Assembly (NCBI GenBank): GCA_943704495.1
Contig: CALSCR010001475.1
Span: 1 to 27,370, forward strand
Direction: 5' to 3'
DNA from: Pigoraptor chileana
Lineage: Eukaryota; Opisthokonta; Filasterea
Length of the DNA stretch: 27,370 bases
Shown: piece after piece, positions 11,481 to 22,500 of the stretch
Position numbering within the stretch: position 1 is the stretch's first letter
Layout: the number at the start of each line of letters is the position of its first letter
Program-made: the position numbers and the translations under genes
Notes under the pieces: model-generated
Database searches by the model: none
Seen by the model: the letters and a program-made list of their open reading frames with translations, nothing else
Told to the model about the DNA's origin: nothing

Positions 11481-11850
11481 TCTCACGCCGCGTAAGCCCT
11501 TGCCCACACAGTATTATACGCTGGACGGACTGAACAATGCGACACATTTAGCCTGCGCATGCATCCTGGCCATGGGCCCGGGTTTAGCTTGAATTAAGAC
11601 GACATTGACCGGGCGGCATCGAACATATAGCACCGAGTTGCTAACTCCAAGAATATGCAACTCTGTCCGTCCCCTCTCGGCTGCCAGCCGTCTCAGTGCA
11701 GCTGCCTTACCTAAGGGGCAAAGCATATAGTTAGTGTTCTGTTAAGTACGCAGAGAAAAGGGCTCAGAGTTACAGTAAAGCAGGTCCAAAAAACGTTTAC
11801 TCACAAACTGAAACCCATGCCACTAGTCCGGCCATGGTTCGGTGTAGATT
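11481..11850. other. Intergenic stretch between the unrecognised gene and the RTK1 stop
   Basis: About 370 bases with no supported gene. It must hold the RTK1 3' UTR (minus strand) and may hold a missing 5' exon of the neighbouring unrecognised gene. A minus-strand frame at 11514-11726 has no domain. No repeat seen. Confidence 0.45.
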
Positions 11851-14800
11851 TCAAACTTGCACTTCTTCTATTGGTGCGAGATCGAGATAGGTACCAGCTC
11901 TCTTCGATGGCGTTGGCCGATTCTCAATATCGCGGAGTTCCATGCTGCGCGCAGTCCCGGTCGCTGAGTCAGCATACAGACTAACCATGCTGGACCTAGG
12001 GTTTCTCTTGGAATGGGGAGTATTGTTGGTGCTGCGGCTGGCGACATCCCGTTCCTCTAAGACAGCGGCCGAACAAACAACAATGTCTGCAAATGAAGGG
12101 CGTGCATTAGGGTCGGCGTCCCAACAGCGCTGCAGAAGCGAAAATAGAGCACTCGGGCAGGTTGCCGGGCGGTCAAGGCGGTGACCCAATTGAATACGAG
12201 CGATTATTTCCGATGTTGCAGTTCCCTCTGTTTGTAGGTTAGTGTTTTGCGTGTATGTAACACTGATAAGTATAAGCAGAAAAGCTGGCAGAAACGCAAC
12301 TTACAGTTATTAGTCCTGCTTGACCGTTATAAACAGAAAATGCTCTGGTAGTCATCAAACAACTGTTTTCTAAGTCACGCATCTACCATCGACGTACCGT
12401 AAGGGACACGGCCGAATGCAAAGCACTCCCAGAGGCAAACACCATACGCCCACCTGCAATACAATTATATATATCAGATCACTATAAGCCGACACAAATG
12501 GGCAGCGGTTCCAATATGGATCGGGGTTAAAGGCAAATATCGATGCCACGTGCAATGTTAGTTGCGCTGCTGACACTCACACGTCTGTTTGTTCGCTATA
12601 CTTGTTCTTCACATATACTTCGGGTGCGATCCACCTCACGGGTAGACGCTCTTTTGATCCGCGGCGGCTCCTGTAGTAATCTGATGAGTCTTTCGTATGC
12701 CGCGAGAGTCCAAAGTCGGCCAGCTTGGCCACGTATTCACCAAACGCATCCTGTCCGACCAGTACATTCCTTGCCGCAAGATCGCGATGGCTATAATCAC
12801 CCAAAGTATGCAATTAGCCCATAAGCTCCCAGTGAACCCTGTGGTCTCAAACCAGGCAGTATTACTGACTCGTTTACACGAAATCACACAAACACGGGAC
12901 TGTCATGATTATGTGACACAGAAAAGACCGGCATAAACTTAAACAGAACAGTAGCTGCACTTACACTATCCCCATTGAGACGAGGTACTCCATCCCACGG
13001 GCAACATGAAGCGCGAATCCTAGCAAGAGCAAAGTCGTATTATTAGTTGTGCGGCGGCTCGGAGGGATCGACTGCACAAAAGTGCGCAGCGAGCCGTAAG
13101 GTGCATACTCTATCAAAATGAGCATTGGCTCGAGATTCACAGCCACTCCGACCAGCGAGATAACATTTGGGTGTGTTTGAAGACCGCTCATAACTTCGGC
13201 TTCGGCAATGAACGCAATGCGGTCACTGTATGTCGCACTATCCCGCAACAGCTTTGCAGCGCATATTCGTCGACGACCCCACGCAGTCAAAAGCGCCTTG
13301 TTGACAATACCGAATTCACCCTGTCCAAGAGGCTCCATTAGATCCACTTCGTCGTGCATCACCTCCAATGCCGACAGCTTTGTTTGAACGGCAGGCTTGC
13401 GGAAATGGTTTGCAAGAAATTGCTCGTGTGAGGCTGTGCTTGCAGCGAGCCGAGTAGCTTTAAGCCGCCGTTGGAAATACGCTGCAAAGATCGCGAGTAT
13501 AACGCATGGTACGACTACCGATGGGACTACAATCGCCACGATTCCAAAGTCCGATACTGCAAAGGTGGAGCAAGTTCAATTGAAAACAGGGACACGAAGT
13601 AATCACGCACCAGAAAAGATCGGTCAAGACGCATAGTTTCGTACGCGCGGCTGCACTCACCTCGGTAATCATTTGAAGAATTGTTATCAATGCTATCGCC
13701 GTCAGGTGGCCCAGCAAAAGCCGAATAGAGGCCGATTACGTTATCTGCAGCATTAAATACAAAGCTGCTCTGACCGGAGTCCTCAATCCCGCCGACGACA
13801 ACCACGCTCGTGCGATTGATTGGATTACATCCATGAACGGTGAAGTTGAAACCTGGAGCGGGAACGACGCACGCAGTCGCATAAGCAGCCTGGTTGAAGG
13901 CAATGGCGGCATGACTCTCAATACCTGCAGGAAGTGATCCACTGAAACCAGTCCATGAGTTTCGGTGTATGTCGTATAGGAAAGTGCTAGACGATGGACC
14001 CGTCAGGTTCGCACCCCCAATAAAGAGAACACGGCGACTGTCCAATCGAACACCCGCCTAACGGGCGAGCGTGCGGGGTGGAGGACCCGAAGGGAGGATC
14101 AGCGACCACTGTGCGACACCTGTCATGTATGGAGCATAAGTGACGTCAGCGGTTGTTTGTGACGTCTTCAGCAGCTGTAATGTTCCATCGGCACAATGAC
14201 TTACCAGCATCAAACTTCCAGAATTCGTCCGATAGAACGTTGAGAGAGACTTCCCCACCATACACACCGAATGACGAAGGAGACAGCAACACGGCCGCAT
14301 GATCACGCCGATCGCGAGGACCAAAGCTCCAAGAAATTCGACTCCATACCTGGAATGCCGAATCCATAAGCGCAGTTCAGCAGCTGACTCAAACGAAGCA
14401 AATACATGTCATGGGTTGCAGCTCAATGAAGGTATAAAAAAACCTAATGAACGCACCTTAGACGCGAAATCAAAGCGCCAGAGGTCGCCGAGAAACATTA
14501 CCGAATTACCCCCGTAGACGAATAACGCACCATCCAGCACAACGCACGAATGGCGTGACCGTGCCGATGGAATAAGGTCGCCGCTCGGTTTGATCAACGA
14601 CCAGCTGCCTTCCCGGTGATCGAATTCCCATATGTCGTTCACAAAGCTCACCTCAGACGTCAATACTTCTCCGCCGAACACATACATGCGGCCGTTGTGC
14701 CACACAGCGCAATGACGACGTCGCGCCTGTGGCCAGCTTCCGTTCTTGTGCTGGATAGCTTTCCACTCTAAAAGATCTGAAATCATCAAAGATGCAGCAA

Positions 14801-17501
14801 TTGCCGAGTTAGAGTTTAGGGCTGCGCAGTCGGAACGACGCGCACATGACAGAGAAGACCCCGATAACCATGAAGCCCTTAAAAATGAAGCATATGATAC
14901 CCACCGTAATTGAGCAGGTATGTCTCATTTGTGCTCCGTCCGCCGACATCTCCACCAAATACGATTAGTGTGTTGTCCTCGGCCATGACTGCAGTGTGAA
15001 ACGCACATGCTCGTGGTACGTCGTTGAAGCCTGGAAGTGCACTCCACGCCCAATTGCCTGAATGATATGGCGGGGTGCAAGCAGAACAGCACATGTCAGG
15101 CATGACAAAACAAAACCCCTTTCTGGGATACCCAATTGCTGGCGATTTCTACCGATTAGAGTTCGTCATACAAGGTGTAACTAACTCACTAACCAGCACT
15201 CCGAGATCTCGGCGTAAACTCTCCAGACGACGATTCCACGCCAGTGCGGAGCTTCGAAACACTTAGGCCACTAAGCGCTTGTCGTGCAAGCTCACTCGCA
15301 TTGAGGTACAGTGCGCTCGAACATTGAGACTTTGGGTCAAAGCGGCTACTGACAGTCCGCATCTCAGACATGCGCGTGCAGGCCTGCAATAAACAGATGA
15401 GATTAGTAGGCGGCCCCAAAGCACACCGCGTTAATCAAGCGGTCGAAACAGGCGGTGCACGCTGCTCATACTGCGATTGAATGGAGAAGACCTTGCGCAT
15501 AACAAACGCGACCAGTTGTACCTTGTTTGAAGCGTCCGCACACGGGCTGAATGCGACCCCATCGATACTCGCATCAAGAGCGAGATTGCCGCCGATGAAT
15601 GTGCCATTGAAGCGATGCTGAAGAGAAAGGGCGACCGCAAGTCCCACGTTTTTGACCGCCGAACCGAGGAGCTGGTCAACGTGGCTCGAATTCATGAATG
15701 TTGTGCGACTCTCATCACGATCGACGCCAATAACAAATGCGCCACGGGAGGCGGCATGTCGAATTGCTGCAGAGCCAGCGCCACCAGCACAGCCGAAAAT
15801 AACGTCCGCTCCTTTCTCAATGAACTCTGCGGACACGAGGGGGGGGGGGGAGCCAGGGAGGCAGGATCACTATTGCATGTTCGGTCAACCAATGGTGTAA
15901 CAAAATGAGCAATTGCATTCAGCAGCACACATATCGCGAGGCACATGATTCATGTTCGACCGGACATCACTGCACGTGCTTTCCAAATGAATTGCGGACA
16001 CACCATCAGCTACGACCACCGCGAGCGTCTCGTTGAAAAAGCTCGGCAGAAATGAGGCCCTCACACGGCAGTTCTGACAAACCAGGCCGACTCCCGTCGC
16101 AAATCCATTCCGAAAGCGCCGCAATGGCTCAAAGGCGACGCCCGCGACAATTCCAACGACACGTGACTGCACCGCAGTTCAAGTTCAGATAATATGGTTG
16201 AGTGTGTCCTTATAATAAAGTCGCAAGGCTGCATGCAACATCACGATGTGTACTGCTCTTAAATTGATCGTTCGTGTTTTCCAATTACAGAAATTGACTT
16301 GGCAGCGGTTCATAACGTCTCAGTCGCTTTGTAAGTAACCGGAATGACTCAGGAACACATATACCCGACAGCTCACCTTTGTCACGACACCTGAAAAATA
16401 AAGAACCAAAAACACCGAAATCAGTTCCATTCGAATCGATATCAAGGAGCTGGAAGCTGCGCCGTGCTTGCGCAATGCACGCCAGTGAAATGGCAAGGCG
16501 ATCAAACTCTGCCGGTCGGTGACTGCGCCAACTCAACACGAGCGTCGGCTTACCTGCAACAATGCCTGCCACATAACCTGCTTGGTCCTCCGCAAACACG
16601 CATCCTTGTAAGTTGGGAAGGACTTCTGTAACATCTACATCGATTAGAGAGAACGCGACGTTGGGTACCAAGCGCGCAGTCGTTGGAAGCACTAATGCAT
16701 ACTGTGCACCGATGGCAAGCACGTGCACGATGGGCGGTCCCTCGAAGCTAATCCGGAAAATAAACAAGGGATAGATATATGATTAAGACATGACAATAGC
16801 ACAGACTCACATAAATGTAAATGCGAATAAAACATGACAATTAATGTCTGATTGTCTGAGATTAAGATCGGTTTGAGCCATCACGGGTGGGCTTGACCAG
16901 TCAGCCTAACTCACGTTCGAATATACTCCGCGAGAAAGTGCGGGTCTGTCGTTTGTAGATCTTCGTTAAGGAGGCAACGATTCTGGCCAAAGTAATCTTG
17001 TGTCTTAGTGATGCAGGCCTCCCAGATAAGTCCAGCAAACGTATTTGGCGTTCCCTCTGAAAGAAAGTGTACAATCACGCGGCAAGCCGTGCATTAGACT
17101 GACGGCGCATCTCGGTGCAGTGGCTGATAAAGCGGCAGGCATTAACAGATGATCACAACAGATGAAATGCGATCGACTGAAGTCTCACCGGAAGCGATTA
17201 TTTCTCCGAAGGATACTACGAGCACGCTGACGCGCGCTGCAGGAGAGACACCCGCTGCGAATGAATAACGTACGTCAGCCGCATCCCGATCCGAGAGACG
17301 GACAAAAGACTCATCATTACTGGCAGTTATTACTCTGCCAGATGGCATCGTCCAGCGATCGCCATTGGCCGACATGTGCGCCCCTGCACTGGCGTCTTGC
17401 AACCGACCATGACGAATAAAGAAAACGCAAAACAGGAGTGCAACAGACGTCACGAGATGCCGAGCGCAACGCCTCAACACTGAAGTGGGTTGTGGCCTCA
17501 T
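11851..17501 (-). CDS. RTK1: BMP/PnrA-like binding domain + kelch + TM + tyrosine kinase (15 exons)
   Basis: Receptor tyrosine kinase at the plasma membrane. Exons in transcript order: 17501-17189, 17056-16915, 16747-16554, 16390-16377, 16166-15971, 15826-15450, 15383-15194, 15057-14905, 14776-14457, 14349-14205, 14119-13661, 13556-12965, 12790-12581, 12453-12398, 12227-11851 (TGA). They sum to 3738 nt, exactly 1246 codons. Residues about 1-40: signal/hydrophobic segment (LVTSVALLFCVFF). About 70-410: BMP/PnrA-type substrate-binding fold (GCVFAEDQAGYVAGIVAG, VVGIVAGVAFEPLRRFRNGF, GADVIFGCAGGAGSAAI, AFVIGVDRDES). About 500-820: kelch repeats (RMYVFGGE, ALFVYGGN, FGVYGGE, VLFIGGA). About 838-860: TM helix. 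About 905-1165: kinase with LGQGEFG, CAAKLL, GIVHRDLAARN, DFGLSR, RWIAPE, CWDADPNARPSF. The tail has YLDL. One in-frame TAG (14058-14060, codon about 702) lies in the kelch region. The acceptor and donor choices around exons 5-7 are the least certain. Confidence 0.88.
14058..14060 (-). other. In-frame TAG inside RTK1 exon 11
   Basis: The frame reads PPPRTLAR, TAG, AGVRLDSRRVLFIGGA within one kelch repeat. Both sides are in the same frame and both match the repeat pattern. No plausible intron removes the codon: the nearest GT..AG pair is about 29 nt and out of phase. It could be a true nonsense allele, a sequence error, or a codon that truncates the protein before the TM helix. Confidence 0.75.
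15839..15850 (+). repeat. G12 homopolymer in an RTK1 intron
   Basis: Twelve consecutive G on the plus strand read as C12 in the RTK1 transcript. The run lies just upstream of the CCGCAG acceptor at 15827-15832, inside the polypyrimidine tract of that 3' splice site. Confidence 0.9.
16377..16390 (-). other. 14-nt microexon of RTK1
   Basis: The exon GTGTCGTGACAAAG is flanked by a strong acceptor (TTTATTTTTCAG) and a GTGAGC donor. Without it the flanking exons (16747-16554 and 16166-15971) do not join in frame. With it they read AGIVAG-VVTK-SRVVGIVAG, which restores the expected BMP-family sequence. This makes the call much stronger than length alone would allow. Confidence 0.8.
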
Positions 17502-18397
17502 TTCAGGCCGGCTGGCTGTCAGAAAGCCACGGTCAGACGGCTCAAATCGTGAACCCGGATCAGTCACTGCTGAAGACGTAAGTAACGCGGGACTGCCGTA
17601 TGGTAGACAGATGGAGCCCAATTCAGCAGCAGCGCGGCGTCAGTCACCGATTACTGTGTCGCGCGCCGCAAGCCGGGCAAGGGCTATCACACTGAATGCC
17701 GTACGGTTTCAGTGTTGATGGTTGAAAAACACAATTTCCACTGGCACGGTTGTCGACATGGCATGGCAGGTCTTGTAAATCGTCAGCGCGGACTCACTTA
17801 TGGTTTAACCTTCCAGTCCGGATTTCGGCGTCACCGACCGTGCACGGCATGCCGAAGAACCTTCAGTACAGTCGCCACCCGGTTCGGTGAGGAGCGACGG
17901 GGTCCCGGTGCATCAACACACAGGGCACAACACCGTGAAACGCCGGACTATCGCACAAAGTGTGTCAATTAGGGTCACTGAAGGGCTGTGCACACACTGC
18001 CGGCCGGACTGCGGAGCACTGGCACTTTTCACCGTCGTTCCTCAGTAAGTACCGCGGTGACTAATCGGTTGCCTCACCTTCGGCTGTTCGGGTGACGGAC
18101 GGAAACCACGCGGTGTTTGATATACACATTTTACGATGCTATTTATACTATTTCCGATTACATCGTTTTACGATGGTATTTTCCGTGATTCGTCACCTTC
18201 GTCCGTCCCAACGCTATTGACAACGCTATCCGAATCCCAGGGCCCGAATCCGCCGCACAAAACCTCTGATATGTCCACACAGCCGTTCGCTTGTAACCTT
18301 GTTTGCCATCAAATATACGCCCATAACTCTCTCATCACATTTATCCGACAACATCTGTGATTATATTTGACGGCAGCCGCTGTTGTCAACCTCTACG
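17502..18397. promoter_or_regulatory. Divergent intergenic region between RTK1 and the small DUF2314-like gene
   Basis: About 900 bases separate the RTK1 start codon (minus, 17501) from the start codon of the small gene (plus, 18398). Both promoters should lie here. The stretch next to the small gene (18120-18200) is AT-richer, with ATTTATACTATTT near 18139. Open frames of 70-90 codons in this stretch carry no domain. No repeat or known element was seen. Confidence 0.4.
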
Positions 18398-18967
18398 ATG
18401 CCGAGAGCCGCTCCTCAACGCGCCTTTGCTATACGTGACCGCGGATATTTGCGAATTCCATTGTGCGACTGGTCTGGCAATGTGCTCGACAAGAGCCGAT
18501 TAGACCGCCTGCGCGAGGGCGATTGTGTGCGTCTTGTGCTCTGCGACCCCGACAACGGGCCTGGTTGCGAGGCAATCTACTTTGAGATTACAGGGGTCTC
18601 TTACTACACAGAGGGCATCACGAGCCGTCCGCGCAGCTTCCGCGGACGTGCTATGAACACATACCGCATGCTCTCCGAAAATGAGCTCCGATATGTCAAA
18701 ACGGGGGAGGAGATTTCGTTTCAACGGAGCAATATCGTTGAGATTCCTTCATGGAGGCTGGGTGAGGCGCCTGGTATTGCCCCACAACCTCGCAAGGATC
18801 TCATTGCTGAGGAGCTCGCCCGCATACGAACCGCCGAAAACAGGGTGGAGCGTGAGGCCTGGGAAGCGGAAAGACTGCGCCTTAAGGAGGAGAAAAGGAG
18901 GAGAAAAGCAGCTACAACGGCGGCAGTGTTTATTGCGGTTGATGCAGACGGCGACAGTGGTTTTTGA
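18398..18967 (+). CDS. Small intronless protein, weakly DUF2314-like, with charged helical C-terminus
   Basis: A single exon of 189 residues with ATG at 18398 and TGA at 18965-18967. The first 120 residues form a compact, probably beta-rich domain. The pattern GCEAIYFEITGVSYYTEG, then MLSENELRYVKTGEEISFQR and NIVEIPSW, resembles the W/F-x-E-I...G...l..Gd.v.F...I.dW layout of DUF2314/YegJ-type domains of bacteria. This is a pattern match by eye, not a search result. Residues about 135-170 (LIAEELARIRTAENRVEREA...) are highly charged and probably form a coiled coil rich in Arg, Lys and Glu. There is no signal peptide or TM helix, so it is probably cytosolic or nuclear. It lacks introns, unlike its neighbours. 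Function unknown. Confidence 0.7.
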   Translation: MPRAAPQRAFAIRDRGYLRIPLCDWSGNVLDKSRLDRLREGDCVRLVLCDPDNGPGCEAIYFEITGVSYYTEGITSRPRSFRGRAMNTYRMLSENELRYVKTGEEISFQRSNIVEIPSWRLGEAPGIAPQPRKDLIAEELARIRTAENRVEREAWEAERLRLKEEKRRRKAATTAAVFIAVDADGDSGF

Positions 18968-19578
18968 ACGTGTATCTTGTCAGCCGGTAATCTTACTGCA
19001 GTCCATGTCAAGTCGCGAGTATGGCTTCTATGTGGTGCCGAACTGCCGACACGTGACCTATCCATGCTCGTCCGCCAAGAGCGGCCTGGTCCGGATCAGT
19101 CCGTCGACTGACGGCCTTTGCGGGTGCCCGTCGGGAATCCGATGCATTTAAATGTGAATATCACTGTCGTGTTGCTGTCTAAATGCAGATGTGGCAGAGC
19201 GGTTCCAAACCGCGGATGCCGGTCGTCCATACACACTCGGCAAGTCTCGTGCCTCACATTTGACTGTCCTGAGAAGGCAAACTGGTCCAAGTGTGTATGG
19301 CTGGCTTCACCTGGCACTGATAGCGAAGGACCCTCTGCTGATAGTGTTTTTCTTCAGTCACTCCTTGGGTCCGTCCAACCATCCCCACAAAACGCAGTCC
19401 GATCGCTGCACTTGCCGACTGTGAGTATGTATCACAATGGCACTGCCGTGTGGCCTCATACGTAACGCCGGCTGCGCTGCCCAGTGTTCCAAGGGCCCGA
19501 CTGTCCCACATCGCACACGCACTCTGCAGCTCCCTCACACATAGGCGCGTACCAACAATAAGCCTCAGCAATGAGAAT
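18968..19578. other. Convergent intergenic stretch, 3' ends of the small gene and RTK2
   Basis: About 610 bases lie between two convergent stop codons, and should hold both 3' UTRs. Frames of 70-150 codons on both strands lack domains and are out of register with their neighbours. On the RTK2 strand an AATAAA overlaps the stop codon (near 19577-19582) and is probably too early to be the polyadenylation signal. No repeat or RNA gene recognised. Confidence 0.45.
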
Positions 19579-22500
19579 TTATTTTTTACAATCCGATAGC
19601 ATCCCTTCATCTTCAACAAAGTTGTCGTATGCCGCTGCCGGCTCCCGAAAATTTGTTCCAATTTTCTCCACCTCATTCGATGTGATGACGTAGTTGCTGT
19701 GCTGGTACTCCATCGCTAGATCTGTGGGGCTCCCAATGAGGCCGAATTCATCCAGCCTGGCCCTCAGTGGATTTACTTCCAACGGAAGCATCTCCGCCCC
19801 CGCCTCGGCCGAGTGGGATCGCGAATCCCGTCGGAGCACACGGGCGAACGTTTGCGCGAATGACGACACGCGAGACCGACCCGCAGGCGCATCCCTCGAA
19901 TAGGTGGGTGTCGGAGGAACCTGCAAAACTTGTTTGTTCAGAGACTGCATATCGGGGTTGATTCCGCTCTGAGTAAGGCCAGCGCCGACTGATGCTGTTA
20001 GCGACACAAGCTCGACAAAGGTGGGGCGGTCGGCGGGCAATGACTTCCAGCACCGTTCGAGTATGACGCACATGTTGGCTGGGCATGACGCGGGATTGGA
20101 CAAGCGATGTCCGGCTTCCAAATGTGACGCCATCTCTGCATTCCCGACCGCAGCGTACGGGGATTCGCCGAAGGAAAAGGCCTGCCATGTCCAGTAATAT
20201 AATGAATACATGTCAGATTCGTACTGTGTAATCACGACATATGGCATACATGAAATTATGAGTGGGTGGGTGCCGGGTGACTGTCATGGACGCGTGTGCG
20301 TGACAGTCAATGTGACTGTGTCACACGCTGCGTGTGTGTATGAACGGTGAAATCGGGCGGCAAGGCAATTCTGAATCAGTTCAGGTCATTCATTGAGAGA
20401 GAACTAAAAATGTTTCCTATGATTTCGACAATAGATAGATAGTCCCGAAACATTCCTTGCATGAATAAACGATGTGTCAGCCTTACTACCCTACTATATT
20501 TTCCACTTTAGGAAATCGATACTTGCCTCCCAAATTGTTACCCCATAAGACCACCTGCAGAGGCCGGACGCGGCATCCCAATTCCAGTCAATGCGGTGTT
20601 ATGTCACGCGTAACAGTCAGCCAGAATGCTCGAATGGGCGATATCAAGGGGACTGACAAGCAACCCTCTAACCCTAACGACCTTATTTGTTGGTCGCCCT
20701 TGAGCGATATAAATACTATGTGCCGTGGGAGACGGTAACGCTGACAGTAAACGGCATGCCGGACCAACGAACCAGTCACTGTCGTCAAGCGAATATCTAT
20801 CAAGTCATGACACTGTTCCACTTACACGTCGCTATGCTCATGGTAGATCCTCTGCTTGATAGACTCTGGTGCCTGCCACTGGAGATATTTCAGACGTCAC
20901 ATGCGCATGTTAATGGAATGGATACAAAGATTTCCACGATACGTTAGTGAGCCCCATGTAGTAGGTATTCTTGACGCTCAACTGATATTATAATTCAACA
21001 GCAGTGCAGCCAATGTCAGCAACGTCCACGGCAGCACAAATCTGTTTAGAGGAGCGCCAAGTCTCAGTTGACGGCAGTCGCATTCAGCATATGTTAAAAC
21101 ATGGAATCAATTAATTACTGGTCGCCGCTCACCTTCACGGCTATCTTTCCGCCCTTTTTTGTCTTGCGATAATAGTCGCCCGTGACATTGCGACTCAGTC
21201 CGAAATCGGCAACCTTAGCGACATATTCCCCCCAGTTGGTGCCTATCATCACATTTCGAGCAGCAAGGTCCCTGCCAGTAGAGAGCACAAATAAATAAAT
21301 GCAGTTATTCGCAATTTGATATGCTGAACATATGTTGGGAGAATTTGAAAACTAGCACGGCACGGCAGAGGAACAGACTGCGGACGTGCATTAAAGTGCA
21401 CAACCGCATCTAATCCAATTGAAAACTATGCAACACAGGGTTTAGAATTGCGGGAACAGATGAACCCTCACCTGTGCACGATGCCCGCACTGTGCAAGTA
21501 TGCCATCCCTGAAGCAATGTGGTGGCTGAGTTGTACAAGTAGACTAATAGTCACATGTAACGAACGCTGCGAGTCGGGGATCATCTGGCAGAAACGGCGC
21601 AAATTGTCGTGCGCAACATACTCGAGAACCAAGTAAAGCTGGGATCGGGTAACGCACATAGTCATACAATAATTATTCAATATTCACAAGGATGCACGCG
21701 CTGCAGTAAGTGCATCATCAATCGCGCCATTACTAGCCGCAGCAGGCGAGCAACTGGCAAACGGTCATACGTGCGTCACGTAACCAAAAGTATATAAAGT
21801 CTTCAAATATCATCAAGGAATTGGCCCAATGAAAAGGGAAAATGAACACTCTGTTTTGCAACAGTCTTGACATATCGACACAAACGCTCGCTCACCGGCT
21901 CTTCTCTCACGCTGACGCCCACGAGGTTCATGACATTTGGGTGGCTAATTTTAGCCAGTTCGGAGACAGAAGAAGCCCAGGTAACATTGCAAAGGGCATA
22001 ATCAATTAGGCGAACCTCATCTTCATACACCATTCTCAGTTACACAATCCTCTGGGCAAATAAAGCAGGACATGATCATGATAACCCTGCCTCCCCCAAA
22101 ATTCATTACACATATCTCAATTTCAACAGCAGGACCTTACTTTCAACACCGAACATAGTTGCTCACCCATGTACATACTACAGTCCCGTCACACATTCTG
22201 ATACACTTGACGCATTGTTATAATATATTCACAGCTTAGCCACACTGGCGCACATGCCTCCAATGAGGACAATATGGCACACAAGCGCGCACACACACAT
22301 TAAAGTCGTTGTCTGGCACACACATGCCTCGAATACTCGCACAAATATACACACACCTTAGCCCCTGCATAATTTTTGCTTCATCCATAAAAGCCTGGCG
22401 GTCGTCCCCGGCCGCCCCCTGCAAACGAGAACGTGACTACAAAGTTCAGAGGGCATGAAACAACAAACCGCACATGCGAAAGCACTGGCGCACGGCGATA

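Noticed and set aside
14058-14060. Reassigned genetic code (TAA/TAG read as Gln) to explain the in-frame stops in RTK1 and the GT8 gene
   Set aside because: Only two such codons occur in about 11 kb of coding sequence. Gln is not the expected residue at either site. RTK2 and the unrecognised gene appear to end at TAA and TAG.
15450-17056. Bacterial contamination or assembly chimera as the source of the BMP-like sequence
   Set aside because: The domain is divided by five phase-consistent introns and joins kelch and kinase exons with an exact codon total.
20182-20223. Longer final RTK2 exon starting at 20223 (reading YESDMYSLYYWTWQ before AFSFGE)
   Set aside because: It loosely resembles SDVWSFGVLLWE, but its phase does not match the GACGT donor at 20826. 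The 28-nt exon plus GC-AG intron gives an in-phase, much better kinase match.
20662-20678. Interstitial telomere-like sequence (CTAACCCTAAC), also short GGGTTAGGG at 24425
   Set aside because: Fewer than two full units in each case, within RTK2 introns. Chance is a sufficient explanation.
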